Below are positions 1 through 5,363 of a DNA stretch of 5,363 nucleotides, piece by piece (position 1 is the stretch's first letter; each line of letters starts with the position of its first letter). Source of the DNA: Desulfobacteraceae bacterium (GTDB lineage: Bacteria; Desulfobacterota; DSM-4660; Desulfatiglandales; Desulfatiglandaceae); contig DSCZ01000298.1 in the NCBI GenBank assembly GCA_011048855.1, positions 1 through 5,363 on the forward strand, in the 5' to 3' direction. The notes below the pieces were generated by a model. The model was not told the DNA's origin. It saw only the letters and a program-made list of their open reading frames with translations, and did not search any database. Both the position numbers and the translations under genes were made by a program.

Positions 1-3000
1 AGATCAAAGTCAGTTCAATCGCCGATTTTATCGGGAAGGTTCAGTCCTTCATGGCCAAGAACCCGGCACTCGGGTTGTTCGACTACCTGAAAAGCGGTGA
101 TAATTCGGATTACACCTTCAAGGATTCCGGTTGGGCCCCCGAGGTCGACCGCAAGCCCTCCTACGCCTTCGGGATAACCTCAGAGCCGTTTGTTATCGAC
201 CGGGATATGAATCTTTTGAAAGGTGAGATATCGGTAAGCCTTTCAACCCAGCACCCCACGATGTGGAAATACCCCTATAATTTTCCGCCTATCGGGACGC
301 TTGTGCAGTTCGAGGTGGGTGTCGAAATGGGCTACCAGGTCAAGACCGAGACAACCACCGGAATGAAGGTCGACAACAATGATCTGAAGACAATGGGTAA
401 GGAGTTCAAGCTGACGATCGAAGGTGTTCTAAAAGCTTATGGAAACGCCAGGTTCGTGTTCGGGACGGCCGGCGTTATCGGGTCGGCGGAGGCCAATCTT
501 GGCGTGGCCATCATCTGGCCTGTTATGACCAACCCGTTGAGCCCGTCGATCGAGTTTCCGATGTCCGTCGGAGTCAAGATCCAGACTTACCAGTTGTGGG
601 AGTTCTTTACGCAGGATGTCTACGGTTGGGATATTTTCAAAACTTCCAACATCTTATACGGCCCCTACGAATGGAATCCGCCTGAAGTCCTTTCCAGGGG
701 GGCAATGTCGATTGTGGAGGATGATGCGGGAAACAATACCTTCATTACCGCCGATAATCTCGGGATCGTGACAGGGCAGATGACCGAGCGGAATCTGCGC
801 CTGGAAGACGCACTGGATCGGGATTACTACCGCTTCCGTACCATCGAGACCGGCGGAGCCGTAAATGAGATTCGGACGGTGTTCACCGGGGCGGACCCGG
901 CGGTTTCCGGCGTCCTTTACGATGCCGAGGGGTTTGTGGTAGCTGAGATGAGCTTCGTGGATGCGACCAACGGAGTCGTTTCTCTCCACGGCCTGGGCCC
1001 CGGGGAGTATGTGTTTGGACTTGAGGGGGATGAACTACTCGGAATAGGATACGATCTGAGGATAAATGCCCCGGAAAGCAGCTTGGCCGCCCTGGTGGCG
1101 GATTTGGATGTGGCCGGAGCACCTTTCGATGTGGCTGCCGGGGAAGTACTCGTGTATACGGTAACGGTGACAAACGCCGGTGGTGCAGCCAGCCCCGTTT
1201 CGGAAGGGGCGCTTTTGTGGAGCAGGGATGCGGTGCTCGATTCCGGTGACGGGCTTTTGGTGCCGGCGTTCGCAATTCCGGCACTGTCGCCCGGACAGAG
1301 CTGGACCGGAACTTTCAATGCGGCGCTACCGGCAGCTGCTCTCGGCCCGGTGACCGTTGGAGTTGTCGTGGACCGCCGGGACCAGGTGCCTGAGGCCTAT
1401 CGAGGTGACAACACGGTTACCTGGGCTATGGAAGTGGTGAGGGAACCCGATCGTTACGAGCCCAACGACAACATCTTTCTGGCACCTCACCTGGGTGGGC
1501 TTACCTCCACCCGAATGATCGAGGGTCTCAACCTGGCCTCCACGCTTGATATCGATCTTTTCAGGATTCAACTGCCGGAGCCGGGTACGAACCTGGATGC
1601 CTTCGAGGTGCGGAGAAGCGGCAGCGGCCCGGTCAACCTTTTTCTGGCCGGAGAGGACGGATCGATACTTTCTGAAGGGTCTGTTGATCCGGTCAGGGGT
1701 GTCGCCCGCGTTTCCCTTGAAGGGATGCCTGCCGGGGAGTACCTCGTAGTGGTACGTTCCGCCGGGGATGCCGGCTTTGACTACACCTTGGCGCTTTTGA
1801 GCGCAGAGCGTTCAGGTGCCAACCTGGCGGTGGAGGATGTGGTGCCGGGTTCCGGATTTGAACTCATCCCGGGCACGGATCGGACGGCACGGGTGCTGTT
1901 GAGCAATTACGGGAACATGACCGCTCGTTCGTTCACCGTGGGGCTGGTGCTCGAACATCAGGGAGTCGAGTATGCCCTGGCCGACCCGTTCCTGGTGGAT
2001 TTTGTGAGGGCGGGCGAGACGAAAGAAGTTGTTATTCCTATCTCTGTGCCGGATCTCACCGGGGGTGGGTATGTAACCGTCCGGGCCACTGTGGATGCAG
2101 GCGGTACCGTGGCCGAACTCAACGAGGAGGATAACTTCCGCACCGTGACGATTCTCCTTGCCGGCACGCCGGATGCGGAGGAGGAGACCGAGTATCTGCA
2201 CGGATACACCGATGCCGGGGTGGTAAGGGGTACGGTCAATATTTCCGGCAGGAATTTTCACAGCGTTTACGATCAGGATCTCACCCTTTTCAGGTTGAGC
2301 GGAACGGCCGGAAGCGGCCACCAGGTGACGGTTGCCTTCGATGGTGCAATGGGCGACATCCATGCGGCGATTTACAATGAGGATATGGTATCGGCCGCCG
2401 GCGCCGTCAAGGTGGAGGACGGGTCTTACTTGATAGACCTGAACGGCCTCGAGGGCGGGGCCTATTTTCTGATGCTCCGGAGCTTTGAAGGGGCTTTTCC
2501 GTACGAAGTGACAATCACAGCCCCGGACGAAGCCGGTCCCAACCTGACCGTGGCGTCTTTTTCCGTTGTCGACCCAAGGGTGGCCGACGGGAGCCTCGAG
2601 GTGAGCGCGATTGTTGAAAATGTGGGGGACCAGGCCACCGGGAGTTTCGCCGCCTCCTATCATGTTTCCACCAGCCCGGCTGTCGGGCCTTCCGATCCCG
2701 TGCTTGCTTCTTTCACGGTTGCTGCGGGGCTGGGTGCAGGGGGTTCGGCCGCGGACGGCCCGAGAACCCTCGACCTGGGTCATCTTGCCCCCGGCATCTA
2801 CTACGTGGGGCTTGTAGTGGACGGGGCCGGAGATATCCCTGAGACGGTCGAGGGCGATAACATCACTTCACTGCGTGTAGTGGTGCTCCCGCCCGCCGAT
2901 GCGTTCGAAGAAAACGACTCCCGGGATTCGGCAACCCAGATTCAATTGACCGGCGGGACCTCAGTGTTGACCGGGCTTAATTTACATAACGTCACCGATG

Positions 3001-3269
3001 TGGATTATTTTCGCCTGGATCTTCCGGGAAAAGGCGGCGCTCATGACATCGTGACGCTTTCCTACGTGGCGATCGAACCGAACCTCAAGCTCAGCATTTT
3101 TAATTACGACGGAATGTTGCTCCGTTCGGTTTCCGGTTTTTATGGCACGGCCTCCGTTTCTTTATCCGATCTGGAGGAAGGCCGGTATTTCATCGTGGTA
3201 GAGGGTGATTCCCCGTTCGGCTTCAGCACCGGGTACACGCTCACCGTCAATGCCGCAGGGGCGATATAG
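1..3269 (+). CDS. Large extracellular PPC/CARDB repeat protein (5'-partial)
   Basis: The reading frame is open from the window edge (first full codon at 3) to TAG at 3267-3269. The first ATG is at 51, but it is probably internal: the residues after it form no signal peptide, although the domains are typical of exported proteins, and the 16 upstream codons read as plausible protein (IKVSSIADFIGKVQSF). All three forward frames are open there, so this is only moderate evidence. Numbering from the ATG at 51: residues 1-219 are a beta-rich, aromatic-rich region I cannot assign; then PPC 220-343, CARDB 345-463, PPC 464-588, CARDB 589-705, PPC 706-828, CARDB 829-948 and PPC 949-1072. Visible PPC hallmarks are DRYEPNDN and DIDLFRIQLP in the second, and FEENDS and DVDYFRLDLP in the fourth. 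Visible CARDB hallmarks are the endings VPEAYRGDN, VAELNEEDN and IPETVEGDN. PPC and CARDB are non-catalytic modules linked to secretion, adhesion or substrate contact, so any catalytic domain would have to lie upstream. No C-terminal anchor or sorting signal is visible. The product name is sure at domain level only; the biological role is unknown. Confidence 0.9.
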   Translation, partial: IKVSSIADFIGKVQSFMAKNPALGLFDYLKSGDNSDYTFKDSGWAPEVDRKPSYAFGITSEPFVIDRDMNLLKGEISVSLSTQHPTMWKYPYNFPPIGTLVQFEVGVEMGYQVKTETTTGMKVDNNDLKTMGKEFKLTIEGVLKAYGNARFVFGTAGVIGSAEANLGVAIIWPVMTNPLSPSIEFPMSVGVKIQTYQLWEFFTQDVYGWDIFKTSNILYGPYEWNPPEVLSRGAMSIVEDDAGNNTFITADNLGIVTGQMTERNLRLEDALDRDYYRFRTIETGGAVNEIRTVFTGADPAVSGVLYDAEGFVVAEMSFVDATNGVVSLHGLGPGEYVFGLEGDELLGIGYDLRINAPESSLAALVADLDVAGAPFDVAAGEVLVYTVTVTNAGGAASPVSEGALLWSRDAVLDSGDGLLVPAFAIPALSPGQSWTGTFNAALPAAALGPVTVGVVVDRRDQVPEAYRGDNTVTWAMEVVREPDRYEPNDNIFLAPHLGGLTSTRMIEGLNLASTLDIDLFRIQLPEPGTNLDAFEVRRSGSGPVNLFLAGEDGSILSEGSVDPVRGVARVSLEGMPAGEYLVVVRSAGDAGFDYTLALLSAERSGANLAVEDVVPGSGFELIPGTDRTARVLLSNYGNMTARSFTVGLVLEHQGVEYALADPFLVDFVRAGETKEVVIPISVPDLTGGGYVTVRATVDAGGTVAELNEEDNFRTVTILLAGTPDAEEETEYLHGYTDAGVVRGTVNISGRNFHSVYDQDLTLFRLSGTAGSGHQVTVAFDGAMGDIHAAIYNEDMVSAAGAVKVEDGSYLIDLNGLEGGAYFLMLRSFEGAFPYEVTITAPDEAGPNLTVASFSVVDPRVADGSLEVSAIVENVGDQATGSFAASYHVSTSPAVGPSDPVLASFTVAAGLGAGGSAADGPRTLDLGHLAPGIYYVGLVVDGAGDIPETVEGDNITSLRVVVLPPADAFEENDSRDSATQIQLTGGTSVLTGLNLHNVTDVDYFRLDLPGKGGAHDIVTLSYVAIEPNLKLSIFNYDGMLLRSVSGFYGTASVSLSDLEEGRYFIVVEGDSPFGFSTGYTLTVNAAGAI
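708..3266 (+). repeat. Protein-level tandem array: four PPC and three CARDB domains
   Basis: Seven domains of about 117-125 residues alternate without long linkers. Approximate boundaries are PPC1 708-1080, CARDB1 1083-1439, PPC2 1440-1814, CARDB2 1815-2165, PPC3 2166-2534, CARDB3 2535-2894 and PPC4 2895-3266. Each PPC carries a D-x-D-x-(F/Y)-R-like strand and a late (G/E)-G-x-Y-x(2-3)-V/L-type strand such as PAGEYLVVV and EEGRYFIVV. Each CARDB opens with a strand such as GANLAVEDV or GPNLTVASF and closes with a (G/E)DN-type turn. PPC1 and PPC3 lack the EPND-type entry motif and are the weakest assignments. The repeats are recognisable in protein but not as near-identical DNA, so they are old duplications rather than recent ones. 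Confidence 0.8.
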
Positions 3270-3373
3270 GATATTTTTCGGAAGCGTCAAATTGTTTTTG
3301 AATTTCCCTGGGTGCGAACCACAATAACTTTTTTTGTGGCCCGATATCCCGCAAACCTGATGTTTTGAAACAA
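3270..3373. other. Intergenic gap between two co-oriented genes
   Basis: This 104-base gap is more AT-rich than the flanking genes. It contains one imperfect inverted repeat (3319-3339), annotated separately, and a weaker one (AAATT at 3289-3293 with AATTT at 3301-3305). I see no stem followed by a T-run that would make a standard intrinsic terminator, and no convincing sigma-70 promoter; TTGAAT at 3298-3303 with ACAATA 17 bases downstream is a poor match at the -10 box. No AGGAGG-like sequence precedes the ATG at 3374. The gap is compatible with co-transcription of both genes, but does not establish it. Confidence 0.6.
3319..3339. repeat. Imperfect inverted repeat, T-rich loop
   Basis: CCACAA (3319-3324) can pair with TTGTGG (3334-3339). 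Past a T-T mismatch, AA at 3326-3327 can also pair with TT at 3331-3332, leaving a three-base loop. It sits about 50 bases after the first gene's stop and 34 bases before the second gene's start. The T-run lies inside the hairpin rather than after it, so it does not fit a rho-independent terminator. It could be an RNA processing or stability element, or chance in an AT-rich gap. Confidence 0.3.
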
Positions 3374-3466
3374 ATGATAAGATCCTCTTTACATAGACTG
3401 TTTACTCCCGGCACATGGGCCGTTCTCTGTTTCTTTCTTTTACTGGTGCCGGGCTCGGCCTCCGGC
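3374..3466 (+). other. Sec-type signal peptide coding segment
   Basis: The first 31 codons encode a short basic n-region (R3, H7, R8), a hydrophobic core (W15 to V25) and a small-residue c-region PGSASG. Cleavage is likely after A29 or G31, just before VIVNGDFS. The only cysteine, C19, lies in the core and is preceded by A-V-L, which is not a lipobox, so this looks like a signal peptidase I substrate rather than a lipoprotein. Confidence 0.8.
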
Positions 3467-5363
3467 GTCATAGTGAATGGCGATTTTTCCGTGTCCGACC
3501 CTTTGTCTCCTTCATTCGGATGGGTCATCGAGCCTGGTGCTGATGTCAGGGTGGAAGATGGAACGGCGATCCTTTCCGGAGACGGCGGCAGGTTGGCTGA
3601 AATGGGCCAGACATTTACGATCCCCTCCGGAACCTTGTCTTTGGTATTTGAAGTCATCTCTATGAATCTTCTTCCGAATCCTCCCACAGAACTGCCCCCT
3701 GCCTTCGAGGTACACCTGATAGATGCAGACACCCTGACGGCCCTTGCCCACGGCCTTCCTTTTGCCGACGGAACAGCCCTGTTCAACTACCAGCAGACGG
3801 GTGAGATCGGCTATGCAGCCAATGTAAGCGTGGAGGAGGCTCCTGCGAGCGGTCAGACATGGACTGACGTTCCTGTTCCATTTGTCGTTACCGTGGAAAT
3901 CTCGGAGTATACAGAGGCCCCCGTGAACGCGACTTTGTCATTCATCCTTATCGGGTCCGGTGACGATGCGGGTTCGGTGGCAATCGACAATGTAAAGACC
4001 GTCGCTTACCCCGTGGCAGTGAACGACTTTGCAACAATCATGGAAGACGAACCGGTGAACCTCCGGGTGCTTGACAACGATTATGACCCGGATGGAACTC
4101 TCGACCCGGCCACGGTCACGGTGACCGTGGCTCCGCTTTATGGGGAAACAGTGGTTGACAGTCAGACGGGTGTTGTTACTTACACTCCGGACCGTGATTA
4201 CAATGGGCCCGACCAGTTTTCCTACACCGTGTGCGACAACGACGGGAATCTTTCGAACGAGGCCGTTGTTACCCTGACGGTGCTCCCGGTAAACGATCCA
4301 CCCATCGCCCGCGCCGGCGACGATCAGACGGTTGCCGAGGGAAGCTTCGTCACACTTGACGGCACCGGGTCTTCGGATGTCGAGGGAGATATCCTTTATT
4401 TTTTCTGGGAACAGCCGGAAGGTCCGGCCGTGATCCTGTCCGATGAGACTTCGCCCACGCCTGAATTCACGGCGCCGGATGTGGGCCCCGGAGGGGCCAT
4501 ACTGCGTTTCCGGCTCACCGTGAGCGATCGTGAGGCGGGGGACCCTGAATTACTGTCCTCGACCGATACCTGCGATGTCAACGTCACGTGGGAGAACCAG
4601 TCCCCTGTCGCCGACGCAGGCGCAGACCAGACTGTGGATGCCGGTACAGAGGTCACTCTGGACGGCTCTCTCTCATACGATCCCGACCCGGAACCGGACG
4701 GCATCAAAAGCTATTTCTGGGAGCAGATCGGCGGTCCTTCCGCAGTTCTTTCAGATTCCGCCGCTGTGACGCCCACCTTCACGGCACCCCATGTGGGTCT
4801 GGAGGGTTCGGAGATGACGTTCAAGCTGACGGTGACGGACCGAGGTTCAGAGCTGGGAGGGGAGGGAGCTTCCGGCCTCATTGATACAGACACCTGCACG
4901 GTTACGGTGAACTGGGTGAACAGACCGCCAACGGCCCGGGCCGGCGGCGATCGAACAGTGAATGAAGGGGATGTGGTGATTCTGGATGGAACCGGATCCA
5001 CTGATCCTGATGACGGCATTGCGTCCTATCTCTGGAGCGTGGTGAGCACTTCGGGCCTCAAAGACGGGCAGATGGCCGTTATTTCAGACCCTGAGGCGGC
5101 GAACACCACCCTTATCGCACCCAAGGTTATAGTCGGAGACGGTGCCGTGACAATACGCCTCACGGTAACAGACACGGAACTGGGAGGCGCACTTTTTAAT
5201 GCCGACGAATTCACTGTTACAATTCTGGACGTTATCATTCCCGGGGACGTTGATGACAGCGGCACCGTGGATTTGGGCGATCTGATCATCATGTTGAGGA
5301 TTTTGGCCGGCCTTCCCATAACAAATGTCGAAATCCTGTTGAGTGCCGATGTGAACGGCGATG
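3374..5363 (+). CDS. Secreted modular protein with CBM-like, tandem-95, K319L/PKD and dockerin-like domains (3'-partial)
   Basis: The frame is open from ATG 3374 to the window end (663 codons plus one base). The upstream in-frame stop is TGA at 3299-3301. The ATG is chosen because it gives a clear signal peptide: basic residues R3 and R8, a hydrophobic core around 15-26 (AVLCFFLLLV), and likely cleavage near A29-G31. No good Shine-Dalgarno sequence is visible. Domains in order: 32-213, a beta-sandwich of carbohydrate-binding or lectin-like type, beginning VIVNGDFS with a GW soon after and ending GSVAIDNV; 214-308, a tandem-95/cadherin-like repeat (AVNDFATIMEDEP, VLDNDYDPDG, YTPDRDYNGPDQFSYTV); about 309-405, 407-514 and 516-622, three K319L/PKD-like domains; from 623, a dockerin-like calcium loop (D625, D627, S629, D636) and the start of a second (ADVNGD, 658-663). 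The likely role is an exported adhesion, matrix or complex-forming protein; ligand and partner are unknown. Cysteines C287, C400 and C508 are present in the mature part. The stop codon and possible further domains lie beyond the window. Confidence 0.88.
   Translation, partial: MIRSSLHRLFTPGTWAVLCFFLLLVPGSASGVIVNGDFSVSDPLSPSFGWVIEPGADVRVEDGTAILSGDGGRLAEMGQTFTIPSGTLSLVFEVISMNLLPNPPTELPPAFEVHLIDADTLTALAHGLPFADGTALFNYQQTGEIGYAANVSVEEAPASGQTWTDVPVPFVVTVEISEYTEAPVNATLSFILIGSGDDAGSVAIDNVKTVAYPVAVNDFATIMEDEPVNLRVLDNDYDPDGTLDPATVTVTVAPLYGETVVDSQTGVVTYTPDRDYNGPDQFSYTVCDNDGNLSNEAVVTLTVLPVNDPPIARAGDDQTVAEGSFVTLDGTGSSDVEGDILYFFWEQPEGPAVILSDETSPTPEFTAPDVGPGGAILRFRLTVSDREAGDPELLSSTDTCDVNVTWENQSPVADAGADQTVDAGTEVTLDGSLSYDPDPEPDGIKSYFWEQIGGPSAVLSDSAAVTPTFTAPHVGLEGSEMTFKLTVTDRGSELGGEGASGLIDTDTCTVTVNWVNRPPTARAGGDRTVNEGDVVILDGTGSTDPDDGIASYLWSVVSTSGLKDGQMAVISDPEAANTTLIAPKVIVGDGAVTIRLTVTDTELGGALFNADEFTVTILDVIIPGDVDDSGTVDLGDLIIMLRILAGLPITNVEILLSADVNGD
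4301..5239 (+). repeat. Three tandem K319L/PKD-like domains (protein-level repeat)
   Basis: Each unit opens with a conserved strand: ARAGDDQTVAEGS, ADAGADQTVDAGT and ARAGGDRTVNEGD. Each then has LDG(T/S)xS(S/Y)D, an aromatic-rich strand (FFWEQ, YFWEQ, YLWSV) and a late (R/K)LTV(S/T)D strand. Units 1 and 2 end in TDTC followed by a V-rich strand and a tryptophan (C400, C508); unit 3 ends NADEFTVTIL and lacks both. Units are about 97-108 residues. They are Ig-like spacer or adhesion modules. DNA identity between units is low, so the duplication is not recent. Confidence 0.8.
5240..5363 (+). other. Dockerin type I-like domain, cut by window end
   Basis: PGDVDDSGTVDLGDLI matches the first calcium-binding loop of type I dockerins: D625, D627, S629, D633 and D636 sit at loop positions 1, 3, 5, 9 and 12, followed by a hydrophobic helix (LIIMLRILAG). 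Thirty-four residues after D625 a second loop starts (D659, N661, D663) and is interrupted by the window end. In cellulosomes such domains dock onto cohesins. In many non-cellulosomal bacteria they occur singly with unknown partners, so complex formation here is inferred only. Confidence 0.75.

Noticed and set aside
1812..2783. A 323-codon minus-strand open frame opposite the first gene
   Set aside because: The plus strand here encodes clear CARDB and PPC domains. The antisense product is rich in H, R, G and P without recognisable domains, as expected of a shadow frame in GC-rich coding DNA.
3298..3326. Possible sigma-70 promoter (TTGAAT, 17-base spacer, ACAATA)
   Set aside because: The -10 match is poor, and such matches are expected by chance in an AT-rich gap.
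3319..3350. Possible rho-independent terminator after the first gene
   Set aside because: The stem is short and mismatched, and it is followed by GCCCGATATCCC-like sequence rather than a T-run.
3416..3430. Possible lipoprotein cysteine (C19) in the second protein's leader
   Set aside because: The residues before it (A-V-L) do not fit a lipobox, and it sits in the middle of the hydrophobic core.
3247..3786. A 179-codon minus-strand open frame across the gap and the start of the second gene
   Set aside because: It overlaps the signal peptide and CBM-like domain coding on the plus strand, shows no recognisable domain, and would be antisense to both genes.
4396..5319. Several serine/threonine/valine-rich minus-strand open frames of about 97-103 codons
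   Set aside because: They lie opposite the K319L repeats and resemble one another only because the plus-strand repeats do; these are repeat shadows.

Overview
The window holds two long plus-strand genes, both cut by a window edge, separated by a short 104-base gap (3270-3373). Both encode large, beta-rich modular proteins of the kind found outside the cell or on its surface. I see no enzyme domain, RNA gene, CRISPR array, transposase or integrase. The sequence is moderately GC-rich with bacterial codon usage.

Region 1 (1-3269) is the 3' part of a gene that most likely begins upstream of the window. Its visible product has an unassigned beta-rich N-terminal stretch, then a strictly alternating chain PPC-CARDB-PPC-CARDB-PPC-CARDB-PPC that runs to the stop codon. 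Looking closely, the chain has a longer period of about 485 residues: PPC 1 and 3 are divergent, PPC 2 and 4 are canonical, and CARDB 1 and 3 resemble each other more than CARDB 2. This suggests duplication of a four-domain block.

Region 2 (3270-3373) is a gap with a small imperfect inverted repeat, no convincing terminator and no clear Shine-Dalgarno sequence ahead of the next start.

Region 3 (3374-5363) is the 5' part of a second gene: signal peptide, a CBM/lectin-like beta-sandwich domain, a tandem-95 (cadherin-like/VCBS-type) repeat, three K319L/PKD-like domains, and the start of a type I dockerin-like calcium-binding domain that is cut by the window end.

The combination of PPC, CARDB, K319L/PKD and a C-terminal dockerin-like segment of the 'GDVDxSGxVDLxDLI...LRILAG' type is common in large secreted proteins of Desulfobacterota (the former Deltaproteobacteria) and related environmental bacteria. 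That is a family-resemblance guess about the host, not proof. The two genes probably belong to one cluster of exported adhesion or matrix proteins; the shared direction and short gap allow co-transcription but do not prove it. The window does not by itself show a new biological system. Its most notable features are the higher-order repeat in the first protein and the dockerin-like end of the second.
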